From: Arenibacter algicola
GTDB lineage: Bacteria > Bacteroidota > Bacteroidia > Flavobacteriales > Flavobacteriaceae
DNA: 64,000 nucleotides
Assembly (NCBI RefSeq): GCF_000733925.1
Contig: NZ_JPOO01000001.1
Coordinates: 1,674,001 to 1,738,000 of the forward strand
Direction of reading: 5' to 3'
In this document: positions 26,621-36,113 of the stretch, in pieces
Layout: every line of letters begins with the position of its first letter
Numbering within the stretch: the first letter of the stretch is position 1
Program-made: the position numbers and the translations under genes
The notes under the pieces: model-generated
Told to the model about the DNA's origin: nothing
Seen by the model: only the letters and a program-made list of their open reading frames with translations
Database searches by the model: none

Positions 26621-28246
26621 TTATTCATACTTCAAACTTTTCAAGTTTTCTTGAATCTCTTTTTCCAAACTTTTGGACACTGAAAATAAATTTTCCAAGT
26701 CACTTTTATAACTATTTATTTTAGAAGAAAACACTTCCGCGGTAATATCTGTATATTCAATCTTTATCTCAAAATATTGTCCTGCACTTAGGCTGTAGTT
26801 ATTGTCTTTTATGTAGTCATAAGAAACCACGACAGAGAAATCGTCCTTGGCTTCTTTGGCATTAAATACATCTATAATCTGTTGTTCTTCGGCTTCGCTC
26901 AATACAGTTTTTTGGTTTTTACCTTCTTTTACTTTTGTCCCCAAATTAGAGGCATCTACCAATACCACATCCCCTTTGTTTTCTTTATCCAAAAACAAAA
27001 TACTTACGTTGGTACCCGTAGTGGCGAAAATATTGGAGGGCATACTTACCACCCCGGCCAACATTTTCTCCTTAACCAGTTTTTGCCTTATCTTTTTATC
27101 AATACCACTCTGGGCCGTAATAAAACCTGTGGGCACCACAATAGCTGCTTTTCCTTTGGCACTTAAACTGTGCATAATATGCTGTATAAACAGCAGGTAA
27201 ATGGCCATGGATTCCTTCTTTTTAGCCGGCACTTTTGGGATGCCCGCAAAAAAGCGTTCCTTATTGGCTTTACTGTCCAGATCGGCACTGTAATCGGAAA
27301 AATCCAATTTAAACGGTGGGTTGGAGACGATGTAGTCGAACTTTTCAAGTTGCCCATTTTCCTGTTTGTGGTATGGGGTTAAAATGGTATTTCCTTGTAT
27401 AATGTTCTGTATGGAGTGTACCAGATTGTTCAGAATAAGATTCAAACGCAATAAGGCGGATGACTTTTGGGAAATGTCCTGGGAGTAGATGGTACACTTA
27501 TCCTCGCCTATGGCATGGGCCAGGTTCATCAACAGTGTCCCCGACCCTGCACTGGGATCATAGCAGGTTACATTGTTTACATTTTCATCCGTGACCAAAC
27601 AGGCGGCCATAATCTTGGCCACCGCATGGGGTGTAAAGTATTCCGCATATTTACCCCCGCTATTGGAGTTGTAGTCCTTTATGAGATACTCAAAAATGGT
27701 AGCAAAGAAGTCGAACTTCTGGGTAAAAATATGCTCAAAACTAAAGCCCACCAGTTTGTTTACCAAGGCCTTGCAAAAGGCATCCCTGTTATCAGAAACA
27801 TATTTACTCAGATTTTCGAACAGGACTATTTTTTCACCCCCTTGGGTAAGTACCGAGAAAATGTCGCTATTGGCTTTGGCCACATCCATCAAGGTCTGGT
27901 CAAATATATCGGCAAATTTGTCCTTGTTCTGTTGCTCGAACAAGCGGGACAAAAAGTTTTGGGGAGCAATATGTGCCGTATTCTCGCTAATCTGCATACC
28001 CAACAATTCCAACTCATCTTCGGAGTACTTTTTTAGGGCTGCATCAAAGTCTTCTGCTTTGGCCAGGTCCGGCTCCAACTGTTTTAGTTCATAAACATAT
28101 TTGTCGTTCAAGAACTTATATAAAAATATCTGGGTAATGATTTTAAATTCATTCCCGTCATTTCCCAAACCGTAATTGGCACATACGCTTTTAAGGTCGT
28201 CTATAAGTGCTTTGGTCTGGGTTTCAAATTGTGCTGTGCTTGTCAT
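26621..28246 (-). CDS. hsdM: HsdM, type I N6-adenine DNA methyltransferase
   Basis: About 541 residues. N-terminal helical HsdM_N domain (LKSVCANYGLGNDG, FLYKFLNDKYVYEL), the SAM-binding motif DPSAGSGTLLMNLAH, and the catalytic NPPF in YIVSNPPFKLDF. It methylates adenine and forms M2S with HsdS, so with hsdS broken it probably cannot target DNA. The ATG at 28246 is chosen over an in-frame TTG at 28261. It overlaps hsdS by 8 bp; a stretch of short AATT-type repeats separates it from the gene upstream. Confidence 0.95.
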   Translation of the reverse strand: MTSTAQFETQTKALIDDLKSVCANYGLGNDGNEFKIITQIFLYKFLNDKYVYELKQLEPDLAKAEDFDAALKKYSEDELELLGMQISENTAHIAPQNFLSRLFEQQNKDKFADIFDQTLMDVAKANSDIFSVLTQGGEKIVLFENLSKYVSDNRDAFCKALVNKLVGFSFEHIFTQKFDFFATIFEYLIKDYNSNSGGKYAEYFTPHAVAKIMAACLVTDENVNNVTCYDPSAGSGTLLMNLAHAIGEDKCTIYSQDISQKSSALLRLNLILNNLVHSIQNIIQGNTILTPYHKQENGQLEKFDYIVSNPPFKLDFSDYSADLDSKANKERFFAGIPKVPAKKKESMAIYLLFIQHIMHSLSAKGKAAIVVPTGFITAQSGIDKKIRQKLVKEKMLAGVVSMPSNIFATTGTNVSILFLDKENKGDVVLVDASNLGTKVKEGKNQKTVLSEAEEQQIIDVFNAKEAKDDFSVVVSYDYIKDNNYSLSAGQYFEIKIEYTDITAEVFSSKINSYKSDLENLFSVSKSLEKEIQENLKSLKYE

Positions 28247-28252
28247 GTATTC

Positions 28253-28321
28253 AATGTTCAATTATGAATTACGAATTCTCAATTGCGAATTCTCAATGTT
28301 CAATTATGAATTGCGAATTGT
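28253..28321. repeat. Short AATT(A/G)CGAATT-type repeats before hsdM
   Basis: Alternating CAATGTTCAATTATGAATT and GCGAATTCTCAATT words form a self-complementary, low-complexity tract between hsdM and the four-helix-bundle gene. A related tract lies at 28653-28693, and related words occur in the hsdS end (24024-24065). Such tracts may arise by slippage or serve as recombination sites between cassette genes. Confidence 0.6.
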
Positions 28322-28654
28322 TTTTTGGTTGCTGCCAATAATTCGCAACAATTCTTCTATATCTTCCAATAATATTCTACTTGTTTCCTTATCTAAATAT
28401 TTAGTGTCTGTTAATAGTCTTATCCAATATTTTGTTTCTCTTGGTTCTTTATAAGCAATGGTTAGTTTGACGAAAAAATCCTTACGGCTCTGACCGCCAA
28501 TGGCCTCTTCTATATTGGCTCCAATAGAGGTGCCCGCCCTTAATAACTGTCTGCTTAAAACAAACTCTTTACTGTCCTGTTGTAATACCTTAAACGTATT
28601 GACTATTTTAATTGCGAATGCATACGACTTCACTTGGACTATATTCTCTTTCAT
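28304..28654 (-). CDS. Four-helix-bundle protein (23S rRNA intervening-sequence protein family)
   Basis: 116 residues with the hallmark blocks QLLRAGTSIGANIEEAIGG, QSRKDFFVKLTIAYKEPRET and KYWIRLL. The family was named for ORFs in 23S rRNA intervening sequences but is common as a stand-alone gene in Bacteroidota and often sits inside type I restriction loci, as here between hsdM and RhuM-Fic. It has no known enzymatic activity; it may help complex assembly or be a cargo gene. AATT-type repeats flank it on both sides. Confidence 0.88.
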   Translation of the reverse strand: MKENIVQVKSYAFAIKIVNTFKVLQQDSKEFVLSRQLLRAGTSIGANIEEAIGGQSRKDFFVKLTIAYKEPRETKYWIRLLTDTKYLDKETSRILLEDIEELLRIIGSNQKTIRNS

Positions 28655-28687
28655 AATTCGTCATTCGTAATTCTCCATTCCTAATTC

Positions 28688-29674
28688 TCAATTGATTATA
28701 TTTCTGTTTAATACGCTAATTACCAAGCGTGTTACCGTTTGCATTTCTTCTGGTTTACTGGCAGCAATGAACAACGTTAAACTTGCTAAGGTGTCGTTGC
28801 TTATAATGGGTTGTTTGTGACTATTGAAAAGCATGTCGTTCTGCTGCAAAAATTTAAGAAAACATGCTGCCGCTATGCGTTTGTTACCGTCTACAAAAGA
28901 ATGGTTCTTTACCACTAGATACAAGAGCATAGCTGCTTTTTCCTCTAGTGTTGGGTAAAAATCAGCTTCTCCAAATCCTTTTCCAATTTGGGCAATAGAG
29001 CTTTGAAAGCTTTTATCTTTTTCCTTCCCAAAAACATCCGAATCAAACTCGGTCATCATTTCGTTAATGAGTTCTTGATAATCTACCAAACTTGGATAAT
29101 TGACTTCTTTTGTAGTTAATCCTTTGGTGTCCAGTTGCTCATGATCATAATCATCTAATAAACTTAAGCCCTTAGTGAAAACGGTAAGCCATTGATTGTC
29201 TTCAATTTTTTCTTCAATAGCCCTGCTTAAAATATGAATACCGTCTTTTAATAACTTTACTTCTTGTTCTTTTTGAGCTAAACGTTTCTCGTTAAGAGCA
29301 TATCCTTTAACCAAATAGTCTTTTAATGTTTTATTGGCCCATATCCTAAACTGTGTACCTTGTTTTGATTTTACTCTGTAACCTACAGATATAATGACAT
29401 CTAGGTTATAAAATTTAACGTTTTTGGATTGTGTCTTTCCTTTAATAGCGCCGTGTTGAGTGGTATGTCGGAAATCCCGACACACCATTTCTTCAATTAA
29501 TTCCCCTTCTTTGAAAACATTGGAAATGTGCTCTGTTATGGTTGTTCTTCCCTTATTAAAAAGTACTGCCATTTGGGCCTGGGTAAGCCAAACAGTTTCC
29601 TCCTCCAACTGTACATCAATTTGAGTAGAACCATCTTGGGCCTGATAAATTTCTATTTGATTTTTTATCTCCAT
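28688..29674 (-). CDS. RhuM-family protein with C-terminal Fic/Doc domain
   Basis: 328 residues. The N-terminal RhuM domain (EETVWLTQAQMAVLFNKGRT, VKFYNLDVIISVGYRVKSKQ, FRIWANKTLKDYLVKGYALN) is a DNA-binding-like module common in phage and toxin contexts. The C-terminal part has the Fic core HSFVDGNKR (about 257-265), the Doc-like variant of HPFx(D/E)GNGR, and so could transfer a nucleotide or phosphate to a target. It lies between hsdR and hsdM. RhuM-Fic genes are frequent passengers of type I loci and may act as a toxin or guard if restriction fails. Function is not established. Confidence 0.85.
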   Translation of the reverse strand: MEIKNQIEIYQAQDGSTQIDVQLEEETVWLTQAQMAVLFNKGRTTITEHISNVFKEGELIEEMVCRDFRHTTQHGAIKGKTQSKNVKFYNLDVIISVGYRVKSKQGTQFRIWANKTLKDYLVKGYALNEKRLAQKEQEVKLLKDGIHILSRAIEEKIEDNQWLTVFTKGLSLLDDYDHEQLDTKGLTTKEVNYPSLVDYQELINEMMTEFDSDVFGKEKDKSFQSSIAQIGKGFGEADFYPTLEEKAAMLLYLVVKNHSFVDGNKRIAAACFLKFLQQNDMLFNSHKQPIISNDTLASLTLFIAASKPEEMQTVTRLVISVLNRNIIN

Positions 29675-29722
29675 ATATTTTCAACTATCTCAAAATATGC
29701 GATAGTTGCTTTTTCATTTTCA

Positions 29723-32700
29723 TTATGCAACGTAACCGTTGTATTCGTTCATATATTCTTTAACTATGATACTATTAATGCGTTTTACGTCAGAAGTATT
29801 AATGTTAATATGTTGTTCTTTTTTAAACTGGTTCACCACCAAACGCATTACCATTCTTTCCACATAACTCTCATTCTCCAATATCTTGGAATTTTGCATA
29901 ATTTCTTTGTCCACCGCAGATTTTAATCCGATCAAGGCATCGAACAATTTTCTTTCGCTTTCGGTCAAAGGGTCCTTTTCCATCAGCCGTTTATGTATGC
30001 GGGCATACTTGGCATCATAATCATATTTGGCCTTTAGTAATTGGTTTTCCCGCTCCAGTTTTTTGGCCTTATCATAAATATCATTTAAGGCCTTAATATT
30101 GGCTTCCATTTCTTCTTTGGTAACCTCACTTAAATTTTTCTTTTTAAAGAGTCGTTCCAACTCTTCTTTTAAGGAAATAAAAATAGGGTCCTTCTGGTCA
30201 AAGTTACCTCCCAACATCTCACGGGTTCGCCGCAAGGTGTTTTTCAACTCATCTGCCAATACCATTTCTTCTTCCTTCACCTTGGTGAAAGCAAAAATAA
30301 CATCTTCCAGGGCAGTGTTTAAAATATTATCCGTACCAACATTGTTCTCTAAGGCAATCTTGGTATTGATAAGTGCTAGTCTATCATTGGTTAGTCTGGA
30401 AAGTACCGATAATTTTCTGAAATCCAGTTTTTCCAGTAATTCAAAATTACCGGAAAGACGAATAAGATTGTACAGTTCTTTGGCATTGTTTAACGCTTTG
30501 GCTATAAGCCGTATTTCGGTGCGTTCGTTTATTTCGGAAATTTGCTCCCCAAAAACGGTAGCATTTACGGTATTGAATTTGAAGAGAATATCCTTTATTT
30601 CCTCTATCTCCTCCTTTATTTCATGCTCTGGCTTCAAAAGATTGGAATAATGCTGCATTTCATCCCCAAGCTCGGATTGTAGCTCGTTAAAGTAATCCTG
30701 ATTGGTCTTCTCGAACTCTTTTTGAATATCTGCAAAGTCCACCACAAAACCGTATTTATGGTTCTTGTATGTTCTGTTGACACGAGTTAGGGTTTGTAGC
30801 AAATTGTGCGACTTTATTTTGCGTCCTATGTAGAGCTTCTTTAGCCGCTTTGCATCAAAACCGGTAAGTAACATGTTATACACAAACAGGAGGTCCAATT
30901 TACCGGCCTTGAAGTCGGACACCCAATCTTTACGTTCTTGTTTGGTACCAATATCATGAAGAATAACCTTGGCAGTTTTAACATCGCTGGCTTCTTTCTT
31001 TTTGGTAGTGTAGGTGATAGGTTCCTCGGCTGCCAGATTCAAATTCGGTTCAGTCTTATCAGCGTAATTCTCCTGAAAGATGTCGAACATCATCTTCGCC
31101 TGATCCGAAGAGTCACAGACCACCATACCTCCAATGCTATTGTCGTTCATAGCAATTCTGGCCTGCTCCATATCTTTTACAATATAGTCTAGCATGGGCT
31201 CCACAAACTTATAGTGGGCAAAGACCTTCTTTTTGTCCGTATTACCTTGTAATATTTTAATTTCTTCCAAGGTTTTCTGTAGGGCAAGCTTATAATTGGT
31301 CTCTATTTCTTCTCGAATCAACCGTAAGGTATAGCCATCCTTAATGGAGAGATTGTAGTAGTATTTATGGATATAGTCGCCGAATAAGGTTTTGGAATTG
31401 TATTCATTTCCCAATAGGGGGGTGCCTGTTAGTCCAATCTTTATAGAGTGTGTGTCCGCCAGTTCCAGGTTAGCTAAAAAACTTCCTTTTGGGTTGTAGC
31501 TGCGATGTACTTCATCCAAAAAGAATACCCGTTGTACACTTAAGTTGTAGTCGTTGTTTTTTATGACATCGGGGTCGTCCTTAAACTTCTGAATGTTCAC
31601 CACAGTAATTTCAGCCTTACCGGAACTATTGTGGATTACCTCGGTAGATTTAATGTCCTTGGTAAAAGCTTCCCTTGAATCTATTTTATGAACCACAAGA
31701 CCACGAGCCGTAAATTCTTTTGCGGCCTGAGTCAATAAATCCAATCGGTCTACAATAAAATAGAACTTAGGGATAATGCTCTTCTTCTGGTAATAATCCG
31801 TTAAATACTTAATGTTGAAAAAAGCCAAAGCTGTTTTTCCGGAACCTTGGGTGTGCCAGATAATACCTTTTTTAATTCCCTTCTCCAACTTTTTTTCTAT
31901 TGCCTTTGTTGCAAATAATTGTGGATAGCGCATCACGTGTTTTTCCAAACCTTTTTCTTCCTCCACGTATGCGAAAGCGTATTGTAAAAGGAATTTTAAG
32001 CGCTTCTTTTGAAACAGGGAGGTGGAAATAGAGTTGGTAGCCGTGTTCGGGTTTTTGTTGGAGGTATACTCTTGTGAGTTTTTTATACTCAATAAATTGG
32101 TATCCTTTAGTACAAAGTTCTCCTCATCCAGAGTGATGGGCTGTAGAATAGTTTGTAAGTCAAAGGTTTCTTCTTCCCTGAAATAGTTGAAACTGGGCTT
32201 ATAATAATTTGTAGTGCTATAAAATGCTCCTTCCAACATTTGCGAATCATCATCACTATAATTCATGTTATTTGAAAACACCATGAGTTGGGTAAGGTTG
32301 ATGAATTTGCGGAATTTTTTATTCTGAAAACGGGTCTGCATGCGCTTATGCTCTGCTAAAATGCCATCCCTATTGTTTGGCTTTTTTACCTCTACAAATA
32401 CCAAGGGCATCCCATTGATCAATAAAATAATGTCTGGCCTAAAGTTTTCGTCATCTTTTTGATAGGGCAATTCCGTTACCACATGGAAAGAATTATTCTC
32501 CTCAAAGTTTTCGAAGTCGATTAATTTAATTCCCGACTGATCTATTAACTTGTGATAAAAGGCACGGCCCAGATCTTCATTTTCCAGAGAAAGGGAAACT
32601 TCATCATAAACCTTTTGAATATCGGTATGGGATATCCCATTATTGATAGTAGTAATTTGCTTGTGAAATATATCAGTGAATATATTGGTACCCTCATCCC

Positions 32701-32794
32701 AGGTATTATCCTTTAATGATAAGTACTGATACCCCAATTGCATTAAGTGTAAAATAGAAGGTATTTTTACTCTAGAATCTTCGTTGAAAATCAT
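29723..32794 (-). CDS. hsdR: HsdR, type I restriction endonuclease/translocase subunit
   Basis: About 1023 residues. N-terminal PD-(D/E)xK nuclease: FRPDIILLINGMPLVFVEVK. The SF2 motor has Walker A HTQGSGKTALAFF (about 318), motif II VFFLDEVHRSY, motif III IGLTGTPL, and later VYNMLLTGFDAKRLKKLYIG and LLQTLTRVNRTY. A helical C-terminal region binds the M2S core. It translocates and cuts DNA lacking host methylation. The ATG at 32794 is preferred to the TTG at 32800. Gene order on the minus strand is R, RhuM-Fic, four-helix bundle, M, S. Confidence 0.95.
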   Translation of the reverse strand: MIFNEDSRVKIPSILHLMQLGYQYLSLKDNTWDEGTNIFTDIFHKQITTINNGISHTDIQKVYDEVSLSLENEDLGRAFYHKLIDQSGIKLIDFENFEENNSFHVVTELPYQKDDENFRPDIILLINGMPLVFVEVKKPNNRDGILAEHKRMQTRFQNKKFRKFINLTQLMVFSNNMNYSDDDSQMLEGAFYSTTNYYKPSFNYFREEETFDLQTILQPITLDEENFVLKDTNLLSIKNSQEYTSNKNPNTATNSISTSLFQKKRLKFLLQYAFAYVEEEKGLEKHVMRYPQLFATKAIEKKLEKGIKKGIIWHTQGSGKTALAFFNIKYLTDYYQKKSIIPKFYFIVDRLDLLTQAAKEFTARGLVVHKIDSREAFTKDIKSTEVIHNSSGKAEITVVNIQKFKDDPDVIKNNDYNLSVQRVFFLDEVHRSYNPKGSFLANLELADTHSIKIGLTGTPLLGNEYNSKTLFGDYIHKYYYNLSIKDGYTLRLIREEIETNYKLALQKTLEEIKILQGNTDKKKVFAHYKFVEPMLDYIVKDMEQARIAMNDNSIGGMVVCDSSDQAKMMFDIFQENYADKTEPNLNLAAEEPITYTTKKKEASDVKTAKVILHDIGTKQERKDWVSDFKAGKLDLLFVYNMLLTGFDAKRLKKLYIGRKIKSHNLLQTLTRVNRTYKNHKYGFVVDFADIQKEFEKTNQDYFNELQSELGDEMQHYSNLLKPEHEIKEEIEEIKDILFKFNTVNATVFGEQISEINERTEIRLIAKALNNAKELYNLIRLSGNFELLEKLDFRKLSVLSRLTNDRLALINTKIALENNVGTDNILNTALEDVIFAFTKVKEEEMVLADELKNTLRRTREMLGGNFDQKDPIFISLKEELERLFKKKNLSEVTKEEMEANIKALNDIYDKAKKLERENQLLKAKYDYDAKYARIHKRLMEKDPLTESERKLFDALIGLKSAVDKEIMQNSKILENESYVERMVMRLVVNQFKKEQHININTSDVKRINSIIVKEYMNEYNGYVA

Positions 32795-32800
32795 TAACAA

Positions 32801-33467
32801 TAAAATTTCTTTAATGCATTAAGCGGGGAACTTTTGCAAAACTTTAAATATAGCCTTTTAATATAAAAATCCTACAAGTAAATAGAGCCAAAATATTAAT
32901 ATCCCGATAAACTACATTGCGGTTTTCCGCAAAGCGTCCTCGTCTTAATACTCAACATATAAATGCATAATACCAAAGTTATGTATATAAGGTCTGTGGC
33001 GTTGTAGGCATCATAACCAGACTGATTTATGCCCAATCTTCTAAAATACCTCGATTATTGTTTTAACAAAAAATTAACCCAATAGAGAAATACATATAAT
33101 ATTGTTTCAATATGTTTGATAGCTGGTGGATATTGCCCTGTAACATGTTAATATTCCATTATTAAATGAGAATTTAAACCAAGCTTTGGAGACCATTCAT
33201 TGGTAAATTGGAAAATTTACAACAAGAGGCAAGAGTGGTGTCTATTTTAAAAATATAAACTTATGGCGTAACTTACCTAAGAAGGAAATTATGTTGACCA
33301 ATAGAAATGATTTTAAATCTGAATAATTCCCCGACGGCTATGCCTCGGGCCTGCCTGTTCGTCAGGCAGGGCTTCCAATTTACCTCTCCTTTGGAGAGGT
33401 CAGAACTGCCATTTTCTGCAGTTCTGGGTGAGGTAAATTACAAAATTTCAAGAATTTTTTAATAATA
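32801..33467. other. Intergenic stretch between the defence island and the TPR operon
   Basis: No credible gene is seen. It is AT-rich and holds the promoter side of hsdR and, from 33350 to 33439, a folded REP-like element just upstream of the TPR gene. It is the right edge of the defence island; no integrase or attachment repeat was found here. Confidence 0.6.
33350..33439. repeat. REP-like multi-hairpin element
   Basis: Four perfect stems lie close together: CCTGCCTG/CAGGCAGG (33350-33370), AATTTACCTC/GAGGTAAATT (33377-33386 with 33430-33439), ACCTCTCC/GGAGAGGT (33382-33400) and CAGAACTGC/GCAGTTCTG (33401-33426). The outer stem encloses two hairpins and overlaps one of them, so alternative folds compete. 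This resembles dispersed palindromic repeats of Flavobacteriia. It ends 28 bp before the TPR start and could also affect its mRNA leader. Confidence 0.7.
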
Positions 33468-34319
33468 ATGGGTATACAATTAGTGAATAAAAGAACCCTG
33501 TTTATACTGCTTTTTTTATCCCTATCCCTGCAGCTGTTGGCCCATGGGGACTTAAGTATGCGCATCGCTGAAAAAACGGTAGCCATATCCGAAAATCCCA
33601 ACAATGCTGAACTGTACTACGAAAGAGGCCTTCTATACCAACAGCATATAGAGTACAGCAATGCCTTGGAAGATTACCATAAATCCCAAGCTTTGGGAAA
33701 TACCGACAAGGCCGTATATTACAGTATTGCTGAGGTTCACTTTTTAACCGAAGACTACAACGAAGCCTTAAAAAGTATAGGCTCATATTTGCAAGTGGAT
33801 AGCATAGATGTTAGGGCCAAAAAATTGGAGGCCCAAATACTGTATCAGCTGCAAGCCTACAAGAAATCCCTGGAGGCCTACCGTTATGTGATCCATACTA
33901 TGACCGACACCCGCCCCGAGGATATATTGGAATATTGTGACATCATTCTGGCCGAAAACCATAAAAACTACAAGGCTACCCTGGAGGCCATCCAAGCTGG
34001 GCTGGACCAACTGGGGCCCCACACTTTATCACTTCAACTTAAGAAATTGGACTACTTAAAAGAGTCCGGGCAGACCGAAAAAGCCTTGGAACAATACAAT
34101 TATTTTATTCTTCAGTACAACAGAAAAGAGTTCTGGTATTATAAAAAAGCGAAGTATTTAGCGGAAATACATAAACCCCATGAGGCCTTCATATCCCTAA
34201 AGCTGGCTACGGTTGCTATTGAGCAATTGGAACCAAAGTTTAAAAATATGAGCCCGGTAATAAAATTAAAAGAACAAATAAATAGCTTGGAAAGCTCCAT
34301 TAACAACCAAAAATCATGA
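33468..34319 (+). CDS. Periplasmic TPR protein
   Basis: 283 residues with an N-terminal signal (TLFILLFLSLSLQLLAHG, cleaved near residue 26), then tandem tetratricopeptide repeats: NNAELYYERGLLYQQHIEYS, KAVYYSIAEVHFLTEDYNEA and KKLEAQILYQLQAYKKSLEA are clear units, with more degenerate ones to residue ~270. It is probably a periplasmic scaffold. Its stop overlaps the start of the phosphatase gene by 4 bp (ATGA), so the two are translated together and may work together. Confidence 0.8.
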   Translation: MGIQLVNKRTLFILLFLSLSLQLLAHGDLSMRIAEKTVAISENPNNAELYYERGLLYQQHIEYSNALEDYHKSQALGNTDKAVYYSIAEVHFLTEDYNEALKSIGSYLQVDSIDVRAKKLEAQILYQLQAYKKSLEAYRYVIHTMTDTRPEDILEYCDIILAENHKNYKATLEAIQAGLDQLGPHTLSLQLKKLDYLKESGQTEKALEQYNYFILQYNRKEFWYYKKAKYLAEIHKPHEAFISLKLATVAIEQLEPKFKNMSPVIKLKEQINSLESSINNQKS

Positions 34320-35986
34320 TCAACAAAAGTACCTTTTTACTAGCCGCCCTATGTTCGGCCTATTCATTTGCCCAAACCTCTGTTGTAGACCTTCCTAATG
34401 TCAATGCCGTTGCGGTGACCAACAAGGTGGAGCTATCTCAGAGCCCTGCTGCGGTAACAGTACAAAGGGGGCCTTATCTGCAAAGTGGTACCCCCACCTC
34501 GGTGGTAGTAAAATGGAGGACGGATATAGCTACTGAATCCGTGGTGCATTACGGAAAAAAGTTAAATTCATTGTCAAAAAAAGCAAGTAGCAATACCTTG
34601 ACCACCGAGCACCAAGTTGCCTTAACCGGTCTAAGCCCAAACACAAAGTATTATTTCAATATCGGTAATAAGGAAGGCGTACTTTCCGAAAGTACTTCCG
34701 GTGATATGTACGTAATAACAGCACCGCTTGCAGGTACCAAACAATTTGTGCGTGCCTGGATTTTGGGGGATGCCGGTACGGCCAATAACAATCAGAGGGA
34801 TGTACGTGATGCCTATTACGATTATGTGGACGCGGCTCCCAAAAATACCGGTAAAACGGATATGATGTTGTTTTTAGGGGATAATGCCTACGGCAGTGGT
34901 ACGGATGAGGAATATCAAAATGCCCTGTTCGAAATCTATGACGATATGTTGAAGAAATCCGTGGCATGGTCCTGCTTGGGAAACCATGATGGGAAGTCGG
35001 CCGATTCTGCAACACAGTCCGGGCCTTATTATGATATATTTACCTTCCCTACCGCTGCCCAGGCCGGGGGAACTGCCTCTGGGACAGAGGCCTATTATTC
35101 TTTTGATTATGCCAATGTTCACTTTATAATACTGGACTCCCATCATACCAGTCGCGAGGTAGGAGGAGCTATGTATAATTGGACCTTGACCGATATACAG
35201 AACACCAAACAGGATTGGATAGTGACCTTGTTTCATCATCCGGTATACACAAAAGGTTCGCATGACTCGGATACCGAAGACCGACTTATAGAAATGCGGG
35301 AAAACTTTATGCCTATGATGGAGGCCAACGGGGTGGATCTTATTTTAAATGGGCATAGCCATTCTTATGAACGTTCCTATTTCTTGAACGGACACTATGG
35401 ATTTGCCAATACGTTTAACCCGGATGAAATTACCGAGGGTGGTAATACCGTGGGCCCTAATGGAAATGGGGATGGTAAGGCGGATAGCGATGGTGCCTAC
35501 CAAAAAACGGCTATGGCTACGGAAGGTGCCGTATATATTACTACGGGTTCTGCCGGTAAAATATCCGGAGGGGACCTGAACCATCAAGCCATGTCCGTTT
35601 CCTTGAACCAACTGGGATCCTGTGTTATGGAGGTGGAAGATGACGGTAGGGGAGGACAAAACCTGACCGTAAAGTTTTTAAGGGAAACCGATGAGGTTGA
35701 AGATTATTTCACCATCAACAAAACAGCTTTGGATCTTAAAGGGGAAACCAATGTACGGGGATCAAAAAGTGCAGGGCTATCCTATGATGCCGGCAAGGCT
35801 TTGGTCAACCTTAAGGTGGACCAAAACGAGCGACTAAAGAAGGTGAAATTCTATAACAATATTGGTAAATTGGTGATGAAGAGCAGAAAGAAAAGCATCA
35901 ATGTGGGCAAGTTGCCTAAAGGCGTCTATGTTATTGAAGTAATTACCAATAAAAATGGGTATACCGAATCTATAACGATAGAATAG
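34316..35986 (+). CDS. Secreted purple-acid-phosphatase-like metallophosphoesterase with T9SS tail
   Basis: 556 residues. After a signal peptide, an N-terminal fibronectin-like purple acid phosphatase domain (RGPYLQSGTPTSVVVKWRTD) leads into the metallophosphoesterase: GDAG (Asp152), GDNAYG (Asp189), GNHDG (Asn223-His224), LFHHPVY and NGHSHSYER (His347, His349). The last ~80 residues (KVKFYNNIGKLVMKS, LPKGVYVIEV) are a type A type-IX-secretion sorting domain, so the enzyme is exported to the surface or medium. It should release phosphate from organic phosphoesters; exact substrate unknown. It is coupled to the TPR gene and followed by the peroxidase. Confidence 0.9.
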   Translation: MINKSTFLLAALCSAYSFAQTSVVDLPNVNAVAVTNKVELSQSPAAVTVQRGPYLQSGTPTSVVVKWRTDIATESVVHYGKKLNSLSKKASSNTLTTEHQVALTGLSPNTKYYFNIGNKEGVLSESTSGDMYVITAPLAGTKQFVRAWILGDAGTANNNQRDVRDAYYDYVDAAPKNTGKTDMMLFLGDNAYGSGTDEEYQNALFEIYDDMLKKSVAWSCLGNHDGKSADSATQSGPYYDIFTFPTAAQAGGTASGTEAYYSFDYANVHFIILDSHHTSREVGGAMYNWTLTDIQNTKQDWIVTLFHHPVYTKGSHDSDTEDRLIEMRENFMPMMEANGVDLILNGHSHSYERSYFLNGHYGFANTFNPDEITEGGNTVGPNGNGDGKADSDGAYQKTAMATEGAVYITTGSAGKISGGDLNHQAMSVSLNQLGSCVMEVEDDGRGGQNLTVKFLRETDEVEDYFTINKTALDLKGETNVRGSKSAGLSYDAGKALVNLKVDQNERLKKVKFYNNIGKLVMKSRKKSINVGKLPKGVYVIEVITNKNGYTESITIE

Positions 35987-36113
35987 TTTAGCGGAATGAG
36001 ATCTGTTGAAATGGCCCTTCCATAGTAACCCATTGAAGGGAATTGTCCACAATAGGAGAGCTAGGCTAGAGGTATTAAAAAGCCCATAAAATGGTAAAAA
36101 GCGGGGGTTGAAC

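Larger units (their letters stand above)
23972..26628 (-). pseudogene. hsdS: hsdS, type I specificity subunit, split by an IS3-family insertion
   Basis: The N-terminal part (26628 to 26369) encodes a first target-recognition region ending TREAPMG; the remainder (25094 to 23972) continues EVCIIPDGLECCLGQRMVL, then the central coiled region RIPHYNIRTQKQIAKVLSDL and a second recognition half. Removing 25095-26368 plus one TCC copy joins ...APMG-EVCIIP... in frame and gives 459 residues, the normal HsdS size. The start overlaps hsdM by 8 bp (ATGAATAA). As it stands, translation stops soon after entering the IS, so neither sequence recognition nor the methylase-restriction complex should form unless the element is lost. 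Confidence 0.93.

Noticed and set aside
27467..28036. 189-codon open frame on the plus strand
   Set aside because: Antisense shadow of hsdM; no domain-like features.
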